Shown here: positions 7,413 through 15,057 of the stretch, in pieces
How positions within the stretch are numbered: the stretch's first letter is position 1
How the letters are laid out: each line of letters begins with the position of its first letter
DNA from: Methylobacteriaceae bacterium
Lineage (GTDB): Bacteria; Pseudomonadota; Alphaproteobacteria; Rhizobiales; Beijerinckiaceae
NCBI GenBank assembly: GCA_020638135.1
Contig: JACKJE010000023.1
Location: forward strand, 1-38,931
DNA length: 38,931 nucleotides
Direction: 5' to 3'
Notes under the pieces: model-generated
Databases searched by the model: none
The model's input: the letters and a program-made list of their open reading frames with translations, nothing else
Told to the model about the DNA's origin: nothing
Program-made: the position numbers and the translations under genes

Positions 7413-7805
7413 TTACGCCGCGCGCGCCGCAAACACCGCGTCGATCTTGGCCTTCAGCGTGCCCGCGTTGAACGGCTTGACGATATAGCTGGACACGCCG
7501 GCCTTGCGGGCGGCGATCACATTGTCGGTCTTCGATTCCGCGGTCACCATGATGAAGGGGATGTCGGCGGTGGCGGCGTCGCCCTTCAGCTTCACCAGCA
7601 GCTCGAAGCCGGTCATCGGCTGCATGTTCCAGTCCGAGATGATGAGCCCGTACTGCTTTTCGGCGATGCGCTCGAGCGCCTGCGCGCCGTTGCTCGCCGT
7701 ATCGACGTTCTCGTAGCCGATCTGCTTCAGGAGGTTGCAGATGATGCGGACCATCGTCTGATAGTCGTCGACGACCAGAATGGGCATCGTTGAATCGGCA
7801 GTCAT
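7413..7805 (-). CDS. Single-domain CheY-like response regulator
   Basis: Stand-alone receiver domain of 130 residues that would be phosphorylated by a histidine kinase and signal by protein contact rather than DNA binding. Key residues are all present: acidic pair Asp13-Asp14, phospho-acceptor Asp58 in LIISDWNM, switch Thr88 in MVTAES, and Lys110 in YIVKPF. The frame runs on upstream to 7934, but the ATG at 7805 is preceded by GGGGAGA at proper spacing and yields the standard domain, so I use it. No chemotaxis genes or kinase are in the window. The 200 bases between this gene and the divergent MaoC gene hold no other gene that I can support. Confidence 0.92.
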   Translation of the reverse strand: MTADSTMPILVVDDYQTMVRIICNLLKQIGYENVDTASNGAQALERIAEKQYGLIISDWNMQPMTGFELLVKLKGDAATADIPFIMVTAESKTDNVIAARKAGVSSYIVKPFNAGTLKAKIDAVFAARAA

Positions 7806-8005
7806 TTCGATCTCCCCGCGCCCCCAGTCGGCCAAAAGCCGATGAAGGCCGCTCTTAACGAATAGCAGGCGAGGGCTTTCGGCTTTGTAAACGCGACAGT
7901 CGGCAAGCCGGGATTGTCCAATAAAGTTGAGCATTTGACGTAACGGCGGCTTGCGGCAGGGTTGCCGAAAGGTTACTGCGGGCGCGCGTTCCGGAGGGGA
8001 TGAGC

Positions 8006-8470
8006 ATGTCCGCGCCCTACAAGACCCATTATTTCGAGGATCTGACGGTCGGTCAGCGCGAGACGCTGATGAAGACGGTCATGGACGACGATGTCATCGC
8101 CTTCGCCGACCTGTCCGGCGACCGCAACCCCGTCCACCTCTCCGACCATTTCGCCCGCAAGACGCGATTCGGCGAGCGAATCGTCCACGGCCTCTATACG
8201 GCGAGCTTGATCTCGACCGTGATCGGCATGTACCTGCCGGGCCCCGGCGCGGTCTACATGTCGCAGACGCTCAATTTCAAAGGACCGGTCAAGATCGGCG
8301 ACGTGATCAATGTCGTGGTCGAGGTGGCCGAGCTCACCGAGAAGGGCCGCCGCGTCCGCCTGCACTGCGAATGCCTGGTCGACGGCAAGGTCGTGCTCGA
8401 CGGCGAGGCGCTGGTCATGGCGCCCTCCAAGAACCCGACCCCGCGCCCCGCCGCCAAGGCCGAGGCGTGA
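8006..8470 (+). CDS. MaoC-like (R)-specific enoyl-CoA hydratase
   Basis: Hot-dog-fold hydratase of 154 residues acting on enoyl-CoA, a step used in PHA supply or beta-oxidation side routes. The catalytic hydratase-2 motif is clear: FADLSGDRNPVH with Asp39 and His44 spaced as in PhaJ, followed by IVHGLYTASLIS. The C-terminus is short and ends in a Pro/Ala-rich tail. There is an ATG at 8000 but GGAGG (7993-7997) sits against it, while the ATG at 8006 has an 8-base spacer, so I prefer 8006. It is transcribed away from the receiver gene and lies 143 bases before ribF. PhaJ itself versus another MaoC hydratase cannot be decided. Confidence 0.87.
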   Translation: MSAPYKTHYFEDLTVGQRETLMKTVMDDDVIAFADLSGDRNPVHLSDHFARKTRFGERIVHGLYTASLISTVIGMYLPGPGAVYMSQTLNFKGPVKIGDVINVVVEVAELTEKGRRVRLHCECLVDGKVVLDGEALVMAPSKNPTPRPAAKAEA

Positions 8471-8570
8471 GGGTAGCTTGACCCTTGGGCCGACGCGTGG
8501 CTCTTTGCCGCGCGAACGGTTCGGCAATGCCGAGTCTCGCTGAATTTTCTGCAAAGCCTCGGGCCTCTCT

Positions 8571-8592
8571 CCCCTCCCGCTGTAGGGAGGGG
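8571..8592. repeat. Short GC-rich palindromic repeat ahead of ribF
   Basis: CCCCTCCC (8571-8578), a GCTGTA loop and GGGAGGGG (8585-8592), followed by a further GGGGGAGGGG run. It resembles the CCTCCC/GGGAGG palindromes at 37715-37755 and in the ileS insertion (13468-13486). The purine run at 8593-8604 also supplies a good ribosome site for the GTG start of ribF at 8614. Confidence 0.6.
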
Positions 8593-8613
8593 CAGGGGGA
8601 GGGGATCAGATCC

Positions 8614-9603
8614 GTGGAGTTGGACGGCTTCCGGCAAGTGACAACGAACTCCCGCTTCATCGACGCCACCGACCCGCTAACTCCGCCCGCCGGGCTGGAG
8701 GGAGCGGTCGTGGCGATCGGCAATTTCGACGGCCTCCATCGCGGCCACCGGGGCGTGATCGCGCGCGCCAAGGCGCTCGCGGCGAAACTAGGCAAGCCCT
8801 GCGCGGTGCTGACCTTCGAGCCGCACCCGGCCGATTTCTTCGCGAAGAAAAGCGTGATCTTCCGCCTGACCTCGCACGAGGCCAAGGCGGCCTTTCTCGA
8901 CCGCCTCGGCCTCGACGGCATCATTGTGCTGACCTTCGATGCGACGCTGTCCGGTCTTACGGCTCAACAATTCGTCGACGACGTTCTGGTTCGCCGCCTC
9001 GGCGTTTCCGGCGTGGTGGCCGGCTATGATTTTCATTTCGGCGCCAAACGCCTGGGCACGCCGGAGTTCCTGAAGGCCGAGGGCGCGCGCCAGGGTTTCG
9101 CGGTCGATATCGTCGAGCGAATTTCGCAGGACGAGGAGGGCTCGCTCGACGCCGTCTCCTCCACCGCCACCCGCGCCGCGCTGGAATCAGGCGATGTCGC
9201 GCTCGCCGCCCGCCTTCTCGGCCATCCCTGGTTCGTCGAGGGCGAGGTGATCCACGGCGCCAAACGCGGCAGGACAATCGGTTTTCCGACCGCCAATATC
9301 GCGCTCGACCCCTCCTGCAAGCTCCGCCACGGCATCTACGCCGTCACGCTGACGGTCGACGGCAAGACTTTTGGCGGCGCCGCCAATTTCGGCAAGCGCC
9401 CGACTTTCGACGACGGCCCGCCGCTGCTCGAGGTCTACGTGCTCGACTTCGACGGCGACCTCTACGGCACGATCGTCGAAGTCGCCTTCATCGGCTTCAT
9501 CCGGCCGGAGGCGAAATTCGATTCGGTCGAGGCGCTGGTCGTCCGCATGAACGAGGACGTCGCCGAGGCGCGGCGGATGCTGGCGGATCAGGCGAGCCGC
9601 TGA
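8614..9603 (+). CDS. ribF: Bifunctional riboflavin kinase / FAD synthetase RibF
   Basis: Makes FMN from riboflavin and FAD from FMN in the cytosol. In the 329-residue product the N-terminal nucleotidyltransferase shows GNFDGLHRGH (about residues 36-45, the HxGH-type site) and VSSTATRAAL, and the C-terminal kinase domain shows the GRTIGFPTANI motif and GAANFGKRPTFDDG. The frame is open from 8485, but the extra residues look like translated repeat. I chose the GTG at 8614, with GGAGGGG ending 9 bases before it; a GTG at 8638 is a weaker option. The 3' end overlaps the convergent RES-toxin gene by 16 bases. In many proteobacteria ribF precedes ileS-lspA; here two other modules lie between. Confidence 0.94.
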   Translation: MELDGFRQVTTNSRFIDATDPLTPPAGLEGAVVAIGNFDGLHRGHRGVIARAKALAAKLGKPCAVLTFEPHPADFFAKKSVIFRLTSHEAKAAFLDRLGLDGIIVLTFDATLSGLTAQQFVDDVLVRRLGVSGVVAGYDFHFGAKRLGTPEFLKAEGARQGFAVDIVERISQDEEGSLDAVSSTATRAALESGDVALAARLLGHPWFVEGEVIHGAKRGRTIGFPTANIALDPSCKLRHGIYAVTLTVDGKTFGGAANFGKRPTFDDGPPLLEVYVLDFDGDLYGTIVEVAFIGFIRPEAKFDSVEALVVRMNEDVAEARRMLADQASR

Positions 9604-10019
9604 TCCAGATCCAGCGGCTCGACAAGGGCAAGCCGCAAGACCGCGGCGTCGGCGTGACGCGGATTGATCAGATAGTTGGAACTGTGCGGCGCGAGCGCCG
9701 AGGGGATGCGTAGCAACAGGCTCGCGCCCTCGGCGAGCCATGCGTCGCCGACGGCGCGGGTCGCCGCGGGCCGGGCGCGCCAGTCCTCGGGCAGAGGCGG
9801 GGTCTCGGTCGCTGCTGCATCGGGCGCGTCGATTCCCAGGAGCCGGTATGTCGCCGGGATTTCGCCGCGCTCCATATGCGCCAGCAATTCGAGGATCGCG
9901 CCAGCAGGATGCTCGGCCGCGTAGAGAACTGGCCGACCGCGGCTGTGCCAGCGGCCGGCGACCAGCGTGCCGCCGACGCCGGAGAGATCGGCGTAATTCG
10001 AGACGCGCCAGAGCCGCAC
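9588..10019 (-). CDS. RES-domain toxin (NAD+-degrading type)
   Basis: Toxin of a RES/Xre type II system; characterised members deplete cellular NAD+ by phosphorolysis or hydrolysis. The 143-residue protein is a single RES domain: N-terminal LWRVSNY with the first conserved Arg, GRWHSRGRPVLYAAEHPAGAILELLAHM with conserved Arg, Tyr and Glu, and a C-terminal SSNYLINPRH with the conserved Ser-Asn. All motif residues are present, so it is probably functional. Translation begins at GTG 10019, 7 bases after the antitoxin stop. Its 3' end overlaps ribF by 16 bases in convergent orientation. Confidence 0.88.
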   Translation of the reverse strand: MRLWRVSNYADLSGVGGTLVAGRWHSRGRPVLYAAEHPAGAILELLAHMERGEIPATYRLLGIDAPDAAATETPPLPEDWRARPAATRAVGDAWLAEGASLLLRIPSALAPHSSNYLINPRHADAAVLRLALVEPLDLDQRLA

Positions 10020-10026
10020 GTCGCGG

Positions 10027-10458
10027 TCAGCCGAAAATGCCGTGATCGATGCGGATCAGCTCGTCCTCGACCTTTCGCGCGCCGGTTTCGGTCTGCAGGA
10101 GTTCGACCGGCGTGCGGCCGTGCAAGGCGGGAACGGGTTTGCGCAGCCAGCGGCCGGCCTTGTCGGAATCGCCGAACACCCGCTCGGCATGGTCGGCGAT
10201 CCGGGCGAGCCGGACGGCGCGGTCGCTCTCGTCTTCCGTCAGCGCCTCGCCGCGCGCCACGCGCCGCTGCAGCGTACGATGCGGCGCCACGACGCTCTCG
10301 ATCTCGTTGGCGTCGAAATGCGGCGCAAGCGCAGCCTTGACCCGCGATGGCGCGAGCCGCAGCGCCGACCCGCTCAAAGCCGCCGCCTCGGCCTCGGCCA
10401 GAATGCCGGCCCGGCCCCGCAGGTTGTCCGCCGTCTGCTTGCGCGCCAGATTGCTCAT
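10027..10458 (-). CDS. Xre/MbcA/ParS-type antitoxin of the RES toxin
   Basis: Antitoxin of 143 residues whose C-terminal half is the Xre/MbcA/ParS toxin-binding (DUF2384) domain: RVFGDSDKAGRWLRKPVPALHG followed by RTPVELLQTETGARKVEDELIRIDHGIFG, about residues 93-143. The final segment is the part that plugs the active site of the RES toxin in known complexes. The N-terminal half is helical and probably holds the Xre-like DNA-binding region, though I cannot point to a clear helix-turn-helix. It precedes the toxin gene by 7 bases, forming a standard antitoxin-toxin operon. Confidence 0.88.
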   Translation of the reverse strand: MSNLARKQTADNLRGRAGILAEAEAAALSGSALRLAPSRVKAALAPHFDANEIESVVAPHRTLQRRVARGEALTEDESDRAVRLARIADHAERVFGDSDKAGRWLRKPVPALHGRTPVELLQTETGARKVEDELIRIDHGIFG

Positions 10459-10467
10459 GATGATGAC

Positions 10468-10496
10468 AATATGGCGCTAAAAGTCCGCGAAATCAA
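10468..10496 (-). promoter_or_regulatory. Candidate promoter of the RES/Xre operon
   Basis: On the minus strand TTGATT (10496-10491) and CATATT (10473-10468) are spaced by 17 bases. Transcription would start only a few bases before the antitoxin ATG at 10458, giving a very short leader. Inferred from hexamer match only. Confidence 0.35.
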
Positions 10497-10566
10497 GCCT
10501 CGGCGTCCCCGCTCATATTGCGTTCAGGCCATCAGCCCCATATCTCCCGGCGATGGAGACCGGCCG

Positions 10567-10884
10567 ATGGCCCCGAGGGACAAAGAACGCGTCGACAATA
10601 TCGAGTACCCGCGCGGCGAGATCGAGATCATCGCGCCGGGGCAGGATACGTTCGACCAGGCGCGCCGCCGCAATCCCTTCGATTTCGAGGGCGCCTCGGC
10701 GCAGCGCACCTACACGTTCCAGACCAGGCTGAGCGGCTTTCTCGGGCTCGTCTTCGCCGCCCTGATCGCCAGCGCGCTGTTCGTCTTCGTCGCCGGATTT
10801 CTCGCCGTGGTCGTGACGATCGCAGTCGCCGTCGTCGCCGGCTTCGTGCTGCGCAACAAGCTGCGGCGGTGGCTCGGGCGGTAA
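10567..10884 (+). CDS. Small membrane protein of unknown function
   Basis: A 105-residue protein I do not recognise. The N-terminal 45 residues are polar and charged (MAPRDKERVDNIEYPRGEIEI, then a QDTFDQARRRNPFDFEG stretch). Two hydrophobic segments follow back to back, about residues 51-71 and 73-92, broken only by a glycine, and a basic tail RNKLRRWLGR closes the protein, so both ends probably face the cytoplasm. I chose the ATG at 10567 because GGAGA ends 7 bases before it; the frame is open further upstream but that part overlaps the antitoxin gene. It is divergent from the RES/Xre operon and convergent with the MBL gene. Confidence 0.65.
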   Translation: MAPRDKERVDNIEYPRGEIEIIAPGQDTFDQARRRNPFDFEGASAQRTYTFQTRLSGFLGLVFAALIASALFVFVAGFLAVVVTIAVAVVAGFVLRNKLRRWLGR

Positions 10885-10893
10885 GCGCGGCGC

Positions 10894-11673
10894 CTACCGC
10901 CCCTCCAGCACCAGCACCGTCTGTTTGCGCGGCAGGCTCGCGCGCGAAACCTCGACGAAACGGGCGCCCTCGAATTTCACCTCGAATTTTTCGCGCGCCA
11001 GCGCCAGAAATCGTTCGAGTGTCGTGGGGCCAAAAATGTGCATGGGGATCGTCAGCGGCGCGCGGATCGTCGCCATCGTCTCGATCATGCCGGCTGCGCC
11101 CAGCGTATAGGAGCCGTCGACCGGGGCGAGCAGCACGTCGATATGGCGCAATTGCTGCAGATGGTCGGGCGTCAGCCGGTGGTGCAGGTGGCCGAGATGG
11201 GCGATGCACAGGCCCGCCGCCTCGAACACGAATATCGAATTCCCATCATATTCCGTGCCGCCCGCCCAGTCGCGAATATTGGTCGGCACGTTGCGCACCC
11301 GCAGGTCGCCTTCGGTGATGTCCCAGTTCGCCGCCTTGCCGTCGTCGCCCCAGCCCTTGAGCAGATGCTTGATCTTGGGGTCCGGGTGCACGCTGTTGTG
11401 GGTCGAATGCGCCTTGTTCATCGTCGCGACGTCGGGAACGACGGAGGCGTGGACGTAGTCGTTGTAATCGGTGACGGCGGTCACCCCGCCCGGCGTCTCG
11501 ATAAGGAAAGTCGAATGGCCGACAAAGGTCAGCCGCACCTTGTCTGCGGCCAGCGCCGCCTTCATGAGCGTCGGACCGCCGGCGACCATGTCGGGACATT
11601 TCTCGACTTCCGCCGCACGGGCGGGCGCGGTAAGGGCGAGCAGCAGGGCGAGGGCTGACAAGACAGGGCGCAT
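10894..11673 (-). CDS. Secreted MBL-fold (UlaG-like) hydrolase with altered metal motif
   Basis: Metallo-beta-lactamase-fold protein of 259 residues with an N-terminal signal peptide (hydrophobic core after MRPVLSALAL, likely cleavage near residue 20 at ARA), so it acts in the periplasm. The fold is visible in RLTFVGHSTFLIETPGGVTAVTD and in the later IAHLGHLHHRLTPDH and IPMHIFGP. The normal HxHxDH metal site is replaced by NKAHSTHNSVHPD (His89, His92), a variant I recall from a UlaG-like subgroup, so metal binding must differ from classical members. The start at 11673 has GGAGG 5 bases before it; the longer open frame upstream is non-genic. Substrate unknown. Confidence 0.82.
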   Translation of the reverse strand: MRPVLSALALLLALTAPARAAEVEKCPDMVAGGPTLMKAALAADKVRLTFVGHSTFLIETPGGVTAVTDYNDYVHASVVPDVATMNKAHSTHNSVHPDPKIKHLLKGWGDDGKAANWDITEGDLRVRNVPTNIRDWAGGTEYDGNSIFVFEAAGLCIAHLGHLHHRLTPDHLQQLRHIDVLLAPVDGSYTLGAAGMIETMATIRAPLTIPMHIFGPTTLERFLALAREKFEVKFEGARFVEVSRASLPRKQTVLVLEGR

Positions 11674-11778
11674 GGCGGCCTCCAGCGATGCAGCAGAGAA
11701 TAGCGCCGTCTGAGGTGGAGGGAAGTATCGCGGGGAGGGAGGATCGCCGCCGCCCCTTCCCGCCCCGGCCAAACGTGC

Positions 11779-11784
11779 TATAGC
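11779..11784 (+). promoter_or_regulatory. -10-like box upstream of the ileS leader
   Basis: TATAGC inside GTGCTATAGCAGCGCC lies 6 bases before an ATG at 11791, so transcription would start at or next to that codon. The -35 region (about 11756-11761, CTTCCC) is weak. A similar GCTATCA box sits just before the ATG at 28554. Confidence 0.45.
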
Positions 11785-11790
11785 AGCGCC

Positions 11791-11847
11791 ATGACCGAAG
11801 CCCTCAAATCCCTGCGAATTATCCGCCCGGGCCGCGCTCGAGCCTGA
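11791..11847 (+). CDS. Putative 18-aa leader peptide with tandem Ile codons, upstream of ileS
   Basis: A short open frame reads MTEALKSLRIIRPGRARA and stops at TGA 11845-11847. It begins at the predicted transcription start, ends 80 bases before the ileS ATG, and has two adjacent isoleucine codons (ATT ATC, 11818-11823) followed shortly by a hairpin that covers its last codons and stop. This is the layout of ribosome-mediated attenuation, in which stalling at uncharged-Ile codons would change the folding of the leader RNA. Leader-peptide control is well known for amino acid operons in proteobacteria; I do not know whether it has been described for ileS in this group. Two Ile codons is a modest signal and chance is the main alternative. 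Confidence 0.45.
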   Translation: MTEALKSLRIIRPGRARA

Positions 11848-11907
11848 GCTCGCGCGGCGCCGGGTCCGCTCCGCTTCGTCATCCCTTTCGGCCGCCGGCC
11901 CCGGCGC
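11831..11907 (+). promoter_or_regulatory. Overlapping hairpins in the ileS leader
   Basis: Hairpin A pairs 11831-11843 with 11848-11858 (GCCGCGC with GCGCGGC, then GAGC with GCTC, a 2-base bulge and a CTGA loop). Hairpin B pairs GCGCCGGG (11857-11864) with CCCGGCGC (11900-11907). The two share bases 11857-11858, so they compete at the edge. Neither is followed by a strong T-run, so if they regulate, the effect might be on translation start or Rho access rather than intrinsic termination. Inference from base pairing only. Confidence 0.4.
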
Positions 11908-11927
11908 GCCCCAGATTTCGGTTCGAC

Positions 11928-14900
11928 ATGAACGACAGCCCCAAGGCCGCGAAGGCCGACAAGTCCGGTCCCGACTATTCCGCAAGCCTCTTTCTGCCGC
12001 AGACGGACTTTCCGATGCGCGCCGGCCTGCCCAAGAAGGAGCCGGAAATCCTCGCCCGCTGGAACGAGATCGACCTCTACAAGCGCCTTGCTGCGCGAGG
12101 CAGGCAAGGGTCGCAAGAAATTCGTCCTGCGACGGCCCGCCCTACGCCAACGGCGCGATCCACATCGGCCATGCGCTCAACAAGACGCTGAAGGACCTCG
12201 TCACGCGCTCGCAGCAGATGCTGAACAAGGATTCCAACTACGTTCCGGGCTGGGACTGCCACGGCCTGCCGATCGAGTGGAAGATCGAGGAAGAGAATTA
12301 TCGCTCCAAGGGCAAGGCGAAACCGGACCTGCGCGACAGCGCCGCCATGATCGCCTTCCGCCGCGAATGCCGCGCCTACGCGGATCACTGGGTCAATGTG
12401 CAGCGTGAGGAATTCAAGCGGCTCGGCGTCGTCGGCGACTGGGACAATCCGTATCTGACCATGACCTATCCGGCCGAAGCCCAGATCGCGCGCGAATTGC
12501 TTGAAATTCGCCGAGAACGGGCTGCTCTATCGCGGCTCAAAGCCGGTCATGTGGTCGGTGGTGGAAAAGACCGCGCTCGCCGAGGCCGAGGTCGAATACG
12601 AGGACCATACGAGCGATACGGTGTGGGTGGCGTTTCCGATCACGACGCTCGGCGGCTATCTTGGCGAAGCCTCGACGGAAGAGGCGGCGAGCGACGCCTC
12701 GGTGGTCATCTGGACGACCACGCCGTGGACGCTGCCCGGCAACCGCGCGATCTGCTTCAGCCCGAAAATCTCCTACGGCCTCTATCGCGTGACCGCCGCG
12801 CCCGAAAACAACTGGGCCAAGGTCGGCGCCAAGTACGTTTTGGCCGACAAGCTGGCGGAAGAAGTCTTCAAGGCCGCAAAAGTCGAGGCTTGGGAGCGCC
12901 TCTCCAACATCTCCGCCGAGACGATGGCCGGCATGGAATGCGCGCACCCGCTCGCGGGCCTCGGCGGCGGCTACGACTTCCGCGTGCCCCTGCTCTCGGG
13001 CGACCACGTCACCGACGACACCGGCACGGGCTTCGTCCATACCGCGCCCGGCCACGGCCGCGAGGACTTCGAGATCTGGATGGCGTCCGGCCGCCTGCTG
13101 GCCGAGCGCAAGATCGAGACCCGCATTCCCTACACGGTGGACGAGGACAGCTTCTACACCAAGGAAGCCCCAGGCTTCGACGGCAAGCGCGTCATCACGG
13201 AGAAGGGCGACAAGGGCGACGCCAACGACGCCGTCATCAAGGCGCTGGTCGAACGCGGCGCGCTCGTCGCACGAGGCCGACTGAAACATCAATATCCGCA
13301 TTCCTGGCGTTCCAAGAAGCCGGTCATCTTCCGCAACACGCCGCAATGGTTTGTCGCGATGGACAAACCGTTCACGCCGAATGAAGCCGGTCATCTTCCG
13401 CAACACGCCGCAATGGTTTGTCGCGCAGGCCGCCCCAGCAAGGTCCCCGGCTGCCCTCACAGTACCCCCTCTGCAAGCGGGGAGGGCGAATAGCGCTTCG
13501 TTGCGCGCCGTCGCGCTCGAGGAAATCACGAAAGTCCGCTGGGAGCCGGCCTCCGGCCAGAACCGCATCACCGGCATGATCGCCGCCAAGCCCGACTGGG
13601 TCATGTCCCGCCAGCGCGCCTGGGGCGTGCCGATCGCCGTCTTCGTGAAGAAGGGCGAGCACGCGCCGCTGGTCGATGCGCGCGTCAACAAGCGCATCGC
13701 CGACGCCTTCGAGGCCGAGGGCGCCGACGCCTGGTTTGCGGAAGGCGCCAAGGCGCGCTTCCTCGCGCCCGACCACAACCCGGACGATTACGACAAGGTC
13801 GACGACGTGCTCGACGTCTGGTTCGATTCGGGCTCCACCCACGCCTTCGTGCTGGAAGACGCAAAGCACTTCCCCGGACTGCAGGGCGTGCATCGCATCC
13901 GCGACGGCGGCGCCGACGAGGTCATGTATCTCGAAGGCTCCGACCAGCATCGCGGCTGGTTCCATTCCTCGCTGCTCGAATCCTGCGGCACGCGCGGCCG
14001 CGCGCCCTATGATGTCGTGCTCACCCACGGCTTCACGCTCGACGAGCACGGCCGCAAGATGTCGAAGTCGCAGTTCAACGCGCTCGCGCCGGACAAGCTG
14101 ATCAACGAGATCGGCGCCGACGTTCTGCGCCTGTGGGCGGCGAGCGTCGACTATTCCGACGACCAGCGGCTCGGCCCTGAAATCCTCAAATTCACCACCG
14201 ACAATTATCGCAAGCTGCGCAACACCATCCGCTGGATGCTGGGCAGCCTCGCGCATTTCTCCGAAGGCGACCGCGTCGACTGGAAGAGCATGCCGGAGCT
14301 CGAGCGCCTCATGCTGCATCGCCTCGCCGAGATCGACGCGACCGTGCAGCAGGCCTATGCGGATTTCGACTACAAGAAGGTGGTTGCGACGGTGACGCCC
14401 TTCATGACCGGCGACTGCTCGGCCTTCTATTTCGACATCCGCAAGGACGCGCTCTATTGCGAGGCGCCATCGAGCCATCTGCGCAAATCCGCGCTGAGCG
14501 TGGTGGACGCAATCTGCGACGCCGTTCTCAAATGGCTCGCTCCGATCCTCGTCTTCACGACCGACGAAGCCTGGGCGATGTTCCGCCCGAACGGCGCGCC
14601 CTCGGTCCATGTCGAAATCTTCCCGCAGGGGCTCGGCGCCTGGCGCGACGAGGCGCTCGCCGAGCGCTGGCGGAAAATCCGCCGCGTGCGCGCGGTCGTC
14701 GTCACCGGCGCGCTGGAGATTGAGCGCGCCAACAAGACGATCGGCGCCTCGCTGGAGGCGGCGCCCATCGTCCATGTGTCCGACGCCGATCTGCGGGCCG
14801 CGCTCGACGGCGTCGATTTCGCGGAAGTCTGCATCACCTCCGGCGTCGACATCCGCGCCGACGAGGGACCGGCCGACGCCTTCCGGCTGCCGGACGTCTC

Positions 14901-15057
14901 GGGCGTCGCGGTCGCCCCGGTAAAGGCGCAAGGGCGCAAATGCGCGCGCTCCTGGAAGATTTCGCCGCTGGTCGGCGCCGACGCGGAATTTCCGGACGTG
15001 ACGCCGCGCGACGCCGCAGCGCTGCGCGAACTGAAGGCGCTCGGCCGGTGGCCCTGA
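11928..15057 (+). CDS. ileS: Isoleucyl-tRNA synthetase IleS (frame broken as read)
   Basis: Class I synthetase charging tRNA-Ile. HIGH is encoded at 12161-12172 and KMSKS at 14056-14070; the editing domain shows TDDTGTGFVHTAPGHG near 13012-13059. The C-terminus keeps only one cysteine of the zinc-finger region, as in other alphaproteobacterial enzymes I recall. As read, the frame breaks four times: an extra G at about 12090, two bases missing after 12130, an extra T at 12501-12502, and a 109-bp insertion at 13383-13491. Reversing all four gives exactly 1006 codons plus stop. The gene is essential, so either the small indels are sequence errors or another copy exists. lspA overlaps its last 10 bases. 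Confidence 0.93.
13316..13491 (+). repeat. 43-bp direct repeat and 109-bp insertion inside ileS
   Basis: Bases 13316-13358 recur exactly at 13383-13425 (43 bp, period 67). The second copy is the left part of a 109-bp block (13383-13491) bounded by the 5-bp direct repeat CGAAT (13378-13382 and 13487-13491). The remaining 66 bases hold a palindromic-type element with CCCCCTC (13466-13472) and GGGGAGGG (13479-13486). Without the block the protein would read WFVAMDKPFTPNSASLRAVA, which matches IleS organisation at this point. Confidence 0.75.

Noticed and set aside
11674..11927. T-box riboswitch upstream of ileS
   Set aside because: T-boxes are essentially absent from alphaproteobacteria, and I see no T-box consensus or specifier loop; the leader peptide reading fits better.
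13383..13491. Insertion sequence in ileS
   Set aside because: At 109 bp it has no transposase and no terminal inverted repeats; described instead as a bounded insertion.
12537..14931. Long antisense frames across ileS (413 and 519 codons, minus strand)
   Set aside because: Both run opposite clear IleS domains, are rich in Arg, Gly, Ala and His, and lack family motifs. GC-skewed codon use explains them.
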